This document shows, piece by piece, positions 1 through 5,416 of a DNA stretch of 7,269 bases. This DNA is from Candidatus Eiseniibacteriota bacterium (GTDB taxonomy: Bacteria; Joyebacterota; Joyebacteria; Joyebacterales; Joyebacteraceae), in the NCBI GenBank assembly GCA_030639555.1, contig DAOWCM010000109.1, positions 1 through 7,269 on the forward strand. The letters are read 5' to 3'. The number at the start of each line of letters is the position of its first letter. Within the stretch, counting starts at the first letter, position 1. The notes beneath the pieces were generated by a model, which was given only the letters and a program-made list of their open reading frames with translations, did not search any database and had not been told where the DNA came from. Made by a program: the position numbers and the translations under genes.

Positions 1-53
1 ACCGCCTTCAGGTAAGCCCTCAGGTCCACTTGCTTCGGTACCTGCTCAGTCAT
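1..53 (-). CDS. N-terminus of probable Wzz-type chain-length regulator / polysaccharide tyrosine kinase (partial)
   Basis: Only the first 17 codons are inside the window, reading MTEQVPKQVDLRAYLKA; the rest lies beyond the left edge. The VDLRAYLKA stretch resembles the cytoplasmic leader just before the first membrane helix in Wzz-domain proteins and in fused Wzz/BY-kinase proteins, which often begin with a '(I/V)DLRxYLRxLxRRKW' type segment. Members control chain length and export of surface polysaccharide at the inner membrane. The start at 53 is preceded by a G-rich, Shine-Dalgarno-like GGGGGTGA (62-55). The gene lies 65 bases downstream of the Wza-type export gene on the same strand, and such genes are normal partners in one locus. 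The family call rests on a very short peptide plus context, and whether a kinase domain follows cannot be seen. Confidence 0.55.
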   Translation of the reverse strand, partial: MTEQVPKQVDLRAYLKA

Positions 54-118
54 GTCACCCCCGACCGCGCCAGACGGGACGAGGCCCCGGCGCCTCCAAC
101 TCTCGTGTCACAGAATCC

Positions 119-1120
119 CTACGGAGCTACTGCCTGACTGGTCACCGACCTGGCGTTCAGCCGATCATCCAGCGTCACGTAGAGCAGCCAGGCGGACATG
201 ATATCCAGCGAGAAGGCGAACGCCGTCCCGATTCCGTCAATTATCTGACCGGCGAGGTCCGACTCGGACCCCGGTATGATCACACGATCTCCTGGCGCCA
301 CCATGAACGGGGCCGCGGATCCTCTTTTCATGACTTCTTTGAGATCCACCTTCGCCACCACCTGTCCGTCCCCCCCGTCCATCACGACCGCCACGTCTCC
401 GAGCCGCGCCTCAGGGGTTGTGCCGCCGGCTATCGCGATCAGCTGCAGCAGATCCGTTCCCGGGGGCGCGGGGTAAGCTCCGGGCAACCTGACCTCTCCG
501 AAGATGAAGACCAGACCCTGTCCACCCACCGCACTGACCCCGATGATCGAGGGGATCTCGATGGTGTCGCCGGGTTCCAGCGTCGGCAGGGGCTGCGTCG
601 CCTGGCCACGCATGTACGCACCCACGTCTATCGGGATGACCTTTGACCCGGACGGTGTCGCGCGAATGATCGAGACCTGGGAGAGGTCCGCGCTCGGCAG
701 CGGTCCGCCGGCCTGACTGAGGAGTTGCAGCAGATCGGGGATCGCCTCGAAACTGTACCTGCCGGGCGCGACGATCTGACCGGTCAGGAAGACGGCCCTG
801 CTGTTGAACTGGGCGACCGTCACAGTGACCTGGGTCGTCTCGCGCGTGTAGTCCCTCAGGCGCTGCATTATCTCCCTCGAAAGTTCCGAGGGCGTGAGCC
901 CCGCGGCCGTGACGTCCCCGATCGGTGGGAACGTGACCTGACCGTTGGACCGCACGACAATGGTCCGCTCCAGCTCCGGGTGCCTCCACACGGAGATGCT
1001 CAGGGCGTCGCCCTGACCGATCTTGTATGCCGCCTGCCTCTGGCCGTTGGCGGCAGTTGACAGCAGCAGCACGATCACGAACACGACCAGGCTCGTCCGC
1101 ATCGCTCGTCCGTCTCTCAT
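119..1120 (-). CDS. Wza-type outer-membrane polysaccharide export protein (Poly_export + SLBB domains)
   Basis: This 333-residue protein should form or gate the outer-membrane channel for exopolysaccharide or capsule export. Residues 1-26 look like a Sec signal peptide: basic MRDGRAMRT, hydrophobic core VVFVIVLLL, cleavage near ANG-QR. There is no lipobox cysteine, unlike E. coli Wza. Residues about 31-104 match the Poly_export domain (YKIGQGDALSISVW, then a conserved GQVTFPPIGDV). Two SLBB (beta-grasp) repeats follow, near 108-155 (FLTGQIVAPGRYSF) and 203-250 (VFIFGEVRLPGAYP), each ending in an LLQL...AGG segment. Residues about 289-316 form a hydrophobic or amphipathic stretch, consistent with the C-terminal helix that spans the outer membrane in Wza. 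I chose the start at 1120 because GGAGGT lies 6 bases upstream and the signal peptide begins properly there; an upstream ATG at 1168 would add 16 Arg-rich residues. The next gene looks like the chain-length regulator, so this is probably the first gene of an export locus. Confidence 0.88.
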   Translation of the reverse strand: MRDGRAMRTSLVVFVIVLLLSTAANGQRQAAYKIGQGDALSISVWRHPELERTIVVRSNGQVTFPPIGDVTAAGLTPSELSREIMQRLRDYTRETTQVTVTVAQFNSRAVFLTGQIVAPGRYSFEAIPDLLQLLSQAGGPLPSADLSQVSIIRATPSGSKVIPIDVGAYMRGQATQPLPTLEPGDTIEIPSIIGVSAVGGQGLVFIFGEVRLPGAYPAPPGTDLLQLIAIAGGTTPEARLGDVAVVMDGGDGQVVAKVDLKEVMKRGSAAPFMVAPGDRVIIPGSESDLAGQIIDGIGTAFAFSLDIMSAWLLYVTLDDRLNARSVTSQAVAP

Positions 1121-1126
1121 GGGCCG

Positions 1127-1132
1127 ACCTCC
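1127..1132 (-). promoter_or_regulatory. Ribosome binding site deciding the export-protein start
   Basis: The minus strand reads GGAGGT, ending 6 bases before the ATG at 1120. The alternative in-frame ATG codons at 1168 and 1102 lack a comparably spaced site, so this one fixes the start. Confidence 0.7.
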
Positions 1133-1272
1133 CCGAACCCGGCGTACACACCACGCGGCAACAGACACCGCCAGCGCAGCGGCACTCCGGTTCTCAATAG
1201 CGCCCCGTCAGATGTGCAAATTGCGGTTCTCACACCCCTCAGACGTCGTTCTGCGGGGGATAAGTTAGCAAG

Positions 1273-1301
1273 AAGTTACTAGCTGGCTGGAACCTGGTCA
1301 A
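1273..1301 (-). promoter_or_regulatory. Candidate sigma70-type promoter for the polysaccharide export locus
   Basis: On the minus strand a -35-like TTGACC (1301-1296, five of six consensus bases) is followed after 17 bases by TAACTT (1278-1273, three of six bases of TATAAT). This predicts a transcript start near 1266 and a leader of about 145 bases before the ATG at 1120. Correct strand, ideal spacing and an AT-rich setting support it. The -10 is weak and promoter consensus in this organism is unknown. Confidence 0.35.
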
Positions 1302-1324
1302 CAGCGTTTGTCGAAACTGTTGCC
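1296..1324. repeat. Imperfect inverted repeat overlapping the candidate -35 box
   Basis: Arms CAACAG (1299-1304) and CTGTTG (1317-1322) are perfect complements. Inside them TTT (1307-1309) pairs with AAA (1314-1316), leaving a CG bulge and a GTCG loop. Outside, GG (1296-1297) can pair with CC (1323-1324) after skipping one base. The left arm overlaps the TTGACC -35 candidate, so a dimeric repressor or activator site is possible. It is not followed by a T-run on either strand, which argues against a terminator. Confidence 0.35.
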
Positions 1325-1505
1325 ATTCCCGACAGCCTCTGCGGGGCACCTGGGGTTCGAGTACGCCCTAAGATGCCATATATCAATGAGTTAGCTTGAC
1401 CGGTGGGACGGTGATCCACGCGTCGGACCACCCGACACATCCCGCCCAGGTCTCGCATTCTACAGCTTCCGAGACGGGCAGCAGTGCATCACTTGTGCCA
1501 GAGAA

Positions 1506-1522
1506 GGCCCTATTTCAGGGCC
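1506..1522 (-). terminator. Weak terminator-like hairpin spanning the ddl stop codon
   Basis: GGCCCT (1506-1511) and AGGGCC (1517-1522) form a perfect 6-bp stem with a 5-base loop. On the minus strand the hairpin includes the TAG stop of ddl and is followed by TTCTCT, a pyrimidine-rich but not uniform T tract. It could slow polymerase or protect the 3' end. A stem this short with a broken T-run is only weak evidence for intrinsic termination. Confidence 0.25.
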
Positions 1523-2562
1523 ATTTGGGCGATCCTCTCGACCAGTTCGCCGAACCCGATCCCGACGGCGGCAGCAGCCATCGGAACCAGGCTGAGTTCG
1601 GTCATGCCCGGGACCGTGTTGGCCTCCAGGCAGAAGGGCTTCCCGGCGGGCGACAGCCGGTAGTCAACACGCCCGTAGCCGCGGCACCCGAGTGCCGCGA
1701 ACGCCGTGAGCGCGCTCGCCTTGATCTGGTCGGACAGAAGCGCGGGGAGCTCCGCGGGGCATGTGTACTCGCTCATGCCCTTGCCGTACTTGCTCTCGTA
1801 GTCGTAGATACCGCTCCTGGGAGTTATCTCCACGACGGGAAGCGCCTCCCCTCCCAGCACCCCGACCGTGAGTTCGCGCCCGGGTATGTACGTCTCGAGG
1901 AGGACGTGACGCGAGTATTCCCCCGCCAGCTTGATCGCCGGAAGGAGCCGCTCCTCATCCTCAACGACCGTCAGGCCAACCGTTGAGCCCTGATCGTTAG
2001 GCTTGACGACTATTGGGTAGCCGCCCAGTCCGCTGACCGCTCCAGTCGCCGCATCCACGTCGGCGTCGGACGGGAACGTCGGCGAACCTCCACGGGCGTC
2101 CGGCGGGAGGGCCCGCTCGAAGGTAACGACCTGCCAGGCGGGAGTCGGCACGTGGACCCTCTGCAGCACCACCTTCGCGGCGCGCTTGTCCATCGCCAGA
2201 GCCGATGCAAGCACGCCCGAACCGGTGTACTTCTTGCCCGCCAGCTCGAGCAGCCCCTGCACGGTGCCGTCCTCGCCCGTCCCCCCGTGAAGCATGACGA
2301 ACACGACGTCGGCGGACTGGACGGCCTCTCCCTGAATGGCTGCTATCGCGCTGCCGGTCTCGTGGCGAATGGCGGGAGGGTCGGGATCGATGGACGCTGC
2401 AGCGGCGGCTTCGCGGGCTCCCACGGGCGAATCCCCCTCCGCCGTATCGACCAGAAGCACCTCGTGGCCGTGCTCAACGAGAGCCAGTCCCACGGAGCGC
2501 CCGGAGACCAGCGAGACGTCGCGCTCGGCGGACGTGCCGCCGTAGAGAACCGCTATCCGCAC
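1510..2562 (-). CDS. ddl: D-alanine--D-alanine ligase
   Basis: This ATP-grasp enzyme joins two D-alanines in the cytoplasm to make the dipeptide that ends the peptidoglycan stem peptide. The 350-residue protein has the family landmarks in order. GGTSAE (8-13) carries the Glu that binds the first substrate's amino group. LHGGTGEDGT (91-100) leads into YTGSGVLASALAMDK (112-126). VVKPNDQGSTVG (185-196) holds the ATP-binding Lys187 and the conserved Ser. YDYESKY (253-259) supplies the tyrosine typical of D-Ala-D-Ala enzymes rather than D-lactate ligases. GYGRVDY (295-301) and EANTVPGM (313-320) contain the metal ligands. A loop of about 30 residues near 150-180 makes it longer than E. coli DdlB but close to DdlA. 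The start is GTG at 2562, one base after the gltX stop, with AGGAGGAGG embedded in the last gltX codons, implying translational coupling. It is the last gene of the operon. Confidence 0.95.
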   Translation of the reverse strand: MRIAVLYGGTSAERDVSLVSGRSVGLALVEHGHEVLLVDTAEGDSPVGAREAAAAASIDPDPPAIRHETGSAIAAIQGEAVQSADVVFVMLHGGTGEDGTVQGLLELAGKKYTGSGVLASALAMDKRAAKVVLQRVHVPTPAWQVVTFERALPPDARGGSPTFPSDADVDAATGAVSGLGGYPIVVKPNDQGSTVGLTVVEDEERLLPAIKLAGEYSRHVLLETYIPGRELTVGVLGGEALPVVEITPRSGIYDYESKYGKGMSEYTCPAELPALLSDQIKASALTAFAALGCRGYGRVDYRLSPAGKPFCLEANTVPGMTELSLVPMAAAAVGIGFGELVERIAQMALK

Positions 2563-2563
2563 G

Positions 2564-4006
2564 TCAACCTCCTCCTTCGGCCTGCGTCAGCCTCCCAATC
2601 ACTCGTCCACGCCCCAGAACGGCGGCCACCTCCCCGAGAGCAGGACCGTGAGTCCGACCGGTCAGGGCGGACCGAACGGGCATGAAGAGGTCCTTCCCCT
2701 TGACGCCCGCGTCCTTACCGGCGGCCTTCAGAGCCGCCTTGAACGTGCTCGCGTCTATCTCGCCCTCACTCTCCCCAAGCCTCCTGACGAGCGAGGCAAG
2801 GAGTTGCTTCGTCTCATCCCGGAACAGCCACTCGCGCGCCTCATCCTCCACTTCGATATCACCGTCGAAGAAGAACGAGATCGCGTCCGGCAGGTCGGAG
2901 AGACGAGCCAGACCCTCTCGTGCCAGGTCAACCATCGCCTCGAAGCGGCCGAAGTCAGGCTCGATGAGCCCGCGCGCCTCGGCGAACCGCATGCCGAGCG
3001 CCGCGACGTCGGCCAGCGGCTCCTCTCTCAGGTGGTGCGCGTTGACCCAGTCGAGCTTGTCCTCGTCGAAGGCGGCCGGACTCGGGGACACACGCTCGAG
3101 TTCGAACTTATCGATGAGCTCCGCGACGGACATCACCTCTTCACTGTCCGGCGGCGACCACCCAAGGAGCGCCAGGTAGTTGAGGAGTCCGCCCGGAAGG
3201 TAGCCCAGGTTTCTGAATTCCGCGACCGACGTCGCGCCCCGGCGCTTGGACAGCTTGCTGCGGTCTTTGTCCACGATGAGCGAGACGTGCGCGAACACGG
3301 GCAGAACGTAACCCAGCGCCTCGTAGACCAGCACCTGGCGCATCGTGTTCGGCAGATGCTCCTCCGCGCGGATCACGTGGGTTATCTGCATCAGCGCGTC
3401 GTCGACCACCACGGCGAAGTTGTAGGTCGGCCTGCCGTCGCTTCGAAGAATGATGAAGTCCCCGAGCATCTCCTTCTTGAACTCGATGTCGCCGCGAACG
3501 AGGTCCGAGACGGCGACGTCCCGCGTGGGCGCGCGGAGCCGGACCACGGGCGACCGCCCCTCGTCCTCCAGCTGCTTTCGCGCGGCGGGAGTGAGGTTCC
3601 GGCACACGCCGTCATACTGCGGGGCTCTTCCCTGGGCCAGCGCCGTCCTGCGCTTCTCCTCGAGTTCCTCATCGGTGCAGTAGCATCGGAACGCCTTGCC
3701 ACAGGCTAGCAGGCGCTCGGCGTGTTCGCGGTACAAGTCGAGCCGCTCGGACTGGCGGTAGGGTCCGTGACCCCCATCAACGCCCGGGCCCTCGTCCCAC
3801 GTGAGGCCCAGCCACGTCAGGTCCTCGAGCACGGCGCGCTCCGACTCCTCGGTCGACCTGGCGCGGTCAGTATCCTCGATGCGCACGATGAACGTGCCCC
3901 CCTCGTGCCTGGCGAAGAGCCAGTTGAAGAGCGCCGTCCTGGCCCCGCCGACATGCAGGTGGCCCGTCGGGCTGGGGGCGAATCTCACCCTGATGTTGTT
4001 CGACAT
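2564..4006 (-). CDS. gltX: Glutamyl-tRNA synthetase
   Basis: A class I aminoacyl-tRNA synthetase that charges tRNA-Glu (possibly also tRNA-Gln if the organism uses the amidotransferase route; the sequence alone does not show this). The 480-residue length is normal for the bacterial enzyme. The Rossmann-fold signature is present as PSPTGHLHVGGARTA (11-25), with HLHVG as the HIGH motif, followed by VRIEDTD (41-47). KLSKR (251-255) is the KMSKS motif. CYC (108-110) with C135 in YDGVCR resembles the zinc-site region seen in some GluRS. RAEEHLPNTMRQ (213-224) is typical of the catalytic domain, and the all-helical anticodon-binding domain occupies roughly 320-475. The ATG at 4006 follows the hgcB stop by 8 bases, with GAGGTGA overlapping that stop. 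Its place directly after hgcB means that hgcAB interrupts a run of essential genes. Confidence 0.96.
   Translation of the reverse strand: MSNNIRVRFAPSPTGHLHVGGARTALFNWLFARHEGGTFIVRIEDTDRARSTEESERAVLEDLTWLGLTWDEGPGVDGGHGPYRQSERLDLYREHAERLLACGKAFRCYCTDEELEEKRRTALAQGRAPQYDGVCRNLTPAARKQLEDEGRSPVVRLRAPTRDVAVSDLVRGDIEFKKEMLGDFIILRSDGRPTYNFAVVVDDALMQITHVIRAEEHLPNTMRQVLVYEALGYVLPVFAHVSLIVDKDRSKLSKRRGATSVAEFRNLGYLPGGLLNYLALLGWSPPDSEEVMSVAELIDKFELERVSPSPAAFDEDKLDWVNAHHLREEPLADVAALGMRFAEARGLIEPDFGRFEAMVDLAREGLARLSDLPDAISFFFDGDIEVEDEAREWLFRDETKQLLASLVRRLGESEGEIDASTFKAALKAAGKDAGVKGKDLFMPVRSALTGRTHGPALGEVAAVLGRGRVIGRLTQAEGGG
2568..2577 (-). promoter_or_regulatory. Ribosome binding site of ddl, embedded in the gltX 3' end
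   Basis: The minus strand reads AAGGAGGAGG within the codons for the C-terminal Glu-Gly-Gly-Gly of GltX, 5 bases before the GTG at 2562. It supports the GTG start and coupling of ddl to gltX translation. Confidence 0.65.
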
Positions 4007-4009
4007 CGG

Positions 4010-4016
4010 TCACCTC
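4010..4016 (-). promoter_or_regulatory. Ribosome binding site of gltX overlapping the hgcB stop codon
   Basis: The minus strand reads GAGGTGA. Its first two bases are the last two of the hgcB TGA stop (4017-4015), and it ends 3 bases before the gltX ATG at 4006. gltX translation is therefore probably coupled to hgcB. Confidence 0.6.
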
Positions 4017-4320
4017 ATCCGCAGCAGGAACTGCCTCCATCGTCGCTCGGACCGCAGCACGCCTCGGCATCGCTCCTGCCCGTGAGCGCCGCCCGCATCA
4101 GTGCGGACGCGCACCCCACGCCGCTCTCCACCGCAATGGCGCCGGTGGGGCAGTTGAGGCTGCACGCACCGCACTCCATGCACCGTTCGGCGTGAATAAG
4201 CTCAGCGACGTCACCGGTCTGAACGAACACACCATGAGGGCAGACCGTGGTGCACATGCCACAACCCGAGCATCTCGTGTCGTCGTACTCCAGCGTGTTG
4301 GTCGCGTACGCGTCGTTCAT
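4015..4320 (-). CDS. hgcB: HgcB, 4Fe-4S ferredoxin partner for mercury methylation
   Basis: HgcB is thought to supply low-potential electrons to the corrinoid of HgcA and to bind or deliver Hg(II); both genes are essential for methylmercury formation in tested strains. The 101-residue protein has two CX2CX2CX3CP clusters: C17, C20, C23, C27 (CSGCGMCTTVCP) and C47, C50, C53, C57 (CMECGACSLNCP). The second carries the CMECGAC signature used to recognise HgcB. C70 in GVGCA sits where the family has its conserved extra cysteine (Cys73 in Desulfovibrio ND132). The tail has two vicinal pairs, C88-C89 and C99-C100; the family usually ends in one such pair. I place the start at 4320, where ATG overlaps the hgcA stop as ATGA and GGGAGGT lies 5 bases upstream. 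The same frame stays open further upstream, but only as an out-of-frame reading of hgcA. A generic ferredoxin is the alternative, but signature, tail and neighbour make that unlikely. Confidence 0.93.
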   Translation of the reverse strand: MNDAYATNTLEYDDTRCSGCGMCTTVCPHGVFVQTGDVAELIHAERCMECGACSLNCPTGAIAVESGVGCASALMRAALTGRSDAEACCGPSDDGGSSCCG

Positions 4321-5402
4321 GGCTGACCTCCCACGGCGCGGGCTACGGAGAGCGCAATGAGGAGCGCGAGGCCGGCTCCGGACATCCACACCATGAGCGG
4401 GAAGTAGGTCATGATCTCGCGTTTCACGCCGGTCCTCGACGTGAACGTCGTTGAGCCGGTGAAGTTGAGCGCGAGGAACGACACTACCTGGGGCATTCCC
4501 AGCAGATAGACGAGCGGCCACCCCACCCGCGCCCAGAACGGGTCTGCCGCGTGGTCCGCGAACGCGGCCGCGGCGAACGGCAGCGCCGTGACCGCGCCCA
4601 GCACCAGCCCCTTGGTGCTGAAGTTGGGGGTCGGGAGCCAGGGCAGCAGTACGGGGAAGAACACCGCCCCCGCGAACAGCGAGACGACGGCCGCCCATAC
4701 CGCCAGCGGGCCAACGACGAAGTACAGGATGACGGCGGCCACGGCACACGGTAGGAGCACGTGCACGAGTTCGACGGGGACGAGCACCAGCCGGTCCCTG
4801 AGACCGAAGTGCACCCTGCGCATGTCCTCCGTCGCACTGCCTGTCCGCATGAACTCGACAAGGTCCAGAGCGCGCACCGGGCCGTACGTCACCGAGAAGC
4901 CTGTGCGCTTCCTGACCTCGTGCGCCGCGATGCCCGTGGCGCCCAGCTGGGGAATCACGAGCTCCCGGTGGGCGACGACGTCCGCGAGCTTCACCGACTC
5001 GATCCTGCCGACCAGCTCGTCCGTGCCGAAGGTACCCTTTCCCGCCGCGCACCAGACGTTGATGCCCTTCGTGTCCAGTACGAGGATGTACGCATCGGTG
5101 CCCTCGAGAGCCGATCTCAGAGCGTCGAAGCTCAGTGTGTAGTTCGCGGTCACATAGACGGGAGCGTCCTCTCCCGGCACGCCCAGGGAGTAGAGACCGG
5201 GCTCGACGCGGTGGCCGGCCCTGTTGACGCCCCAGCGGGCCCGCAGGTGGTCGAGGCGGTCGGACGCCGTGATCTCCGAGGTCGTGTGGAAGATCCCCGC
5301 GCCAGCCTCGATCCCCGCGCCCGCATCGGAGGCGCCTGCCCCACATCCGCACGCCACGCAGGAGCTCTGGCCGTCTCGCGTCGCGCAACAACCGTCGCTC
5401 AT
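4317..5402 (-). CDS. hgcA: HgcA, membrane corrinoid protein of mercury methylation
   Basis: HgcA carries a methyl-cobamide whose methyl group is transferred to Hg(II), giving methylmercury. It is related to the corrinoid iron-sulfur protein of the Wood-Ljungdahl pathway. The 361-residue product has the diagnostic cap helix NVWCAAGK at 115-122, where Cys118 corresponds to the cobalt-coordinating Cys93 of Desulfovibrio ND132. The soluble cobalamin-binding domain spans roughly 40-200 and includes VTYGPVRALDLVEF (171-184). Five hydrophobic segments follow, near 206-230, 232-254, 265-282, 294-312 and 333-353, matching the five membrane helices of the family. The N-terminus is unusual: C5, C6, C15, C18 and C20 precede a Gly/Ala-rich linker, and the cap cysteine is shifted by 25 residues relative to ND132. 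The start at 5402 has GGAG 8 bases upstream and follows the ispDF stop by 14 bases. The stop overlaps the hgcB start. CdhD-like proteins lack this cap helix and membrane domain, so I regard the call as firm. Confidence 0.95.
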   Translation of the reverse strand: MSDGCCATRDGQSSCVACGCGAGASDAGAGIEAGAGIFHTTSEITASDRLDHLRARWGVNRAGHRVEPGLYSLGVPGEDAPVYVTANYTLSFDALRSALEGTDAYILVLDTKGINVWCAAGKGTFGTDELVGRIESVKLADVVAHRELVIPQLGATGIAAHEVRKRTGFSVTYGPVRALDLVEFMRTGSATEDMRRVHFGLRDRLVLVPVELVHVLLPCAVAAVILYFVVGPLAVWAAVVSLFAGAVFFPVLLPWLPTPNFSTKGLVLGAVTALPFAAAAFADHAADPFWARVGWPLVYLLGMPQVVSFLALNFTGSTTFTSRTGVKREIMTYFPLMVWMSGAGLALLIALSVARAVGGQP

Positions 5403-5410
5403 GGAGTCAA

Positions 5411-5414
5411 CTCC
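5411..5414 (-). promoter_or_regulatory. Ribosome binding site deciding the hgcA start
   Basis: GGAG on the minus strand lies in the short ispDF-hgcA gap, 8 bases before the ATG at 5402. It supports the Cys-rich N-terminus being translated. The next plausible start, a GTG at codon 16, has no such site, and upstream ATG codons in this frame lie inside ispDF. Confidence 0.6.
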
Positions 5415-5416
5415 GC

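Larger units (their letters stand above)
1121..1509. other. Intergenic region between ddl and the polysaccharide export gene
   Basis: This is the only long non-coding stretch in the window. It is visibly more AT-rich than the flanking genes around 1260-1400. It should hold the 3' end of the ddl transcript and the promoter and leader of the export locus. Candidates are listed separately: a terminator-like hairpin at the ddl stop, a -35/-10 pair, and an inverted repeat. I find no convincing tRNA, small ORF, IS end or CRISPR repeat. Open frames crossing it on the plus strand have no recognisable domains and mostly run antisense to the flanking genes. Confidence 0.6.

Noticed and set aside
81..96. 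GAGGC / GCCTC inverted repeat between the export gene and the next gene.
   Set aside because: A 5-bp stem without a T-run; too weak for a terminator, and the two genes are probably co-transcribed.
1121..1168. Upstream ATG start (1168) for the polysaccharide export protein.
   Set aside because: It would place 16 Arg-rich residues before the signal peptide, and GGAGGT is correctly spaced for the ATG at 1120 instead.
1350..1375. GGTTCGAGTAC, resembling a tRNA T-loop.
   Set aside because: The base after the seven-base loop is A rather than C, the T-stem does not pair, and no acceptor, D or anticodon arm is found.
1422..1436. GTCGG / CCGAC hairpin in the intergenic region.
   Set aside because: Only 5 bp, with no T-run on either strand and no link to a promoter; such stems are expected by chance in high-GC DNA.
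1396..1986. Plus-strand open frame starting in the intergenic region.
   Set aside because: Most of it is antisense to ddl; the unique part before 1510 has no recognisable features or clear ribosome binding site.
2648..3709. 353-codon plus-strand open frame opposite gltX.
   Set aside because: It is antisense to a clear GltX, carries no recognisable motif, and is a typical shadow in high-GC DNA.
4321..5391. Upstream part of a long minus-strand open frame (4015-5391) that ends in HgcB.
   Set aside because: Upstream of 4320 it is Arg/Gly-rich, has no domain logic and is an out-of-frame reading of hgcA. A strong ribosome binding site and ATGA overlap mark the HgcB start at 4320.
4317..5402. Reading HgcA as an ordinary CdhD/CFeSP subunit of the Wood-Ljungdahl pathway.
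   Set aside because: The NVWCAAGK cap helix, the five-helix membrane domain and the adjacent HgcB are specific to HgcA.
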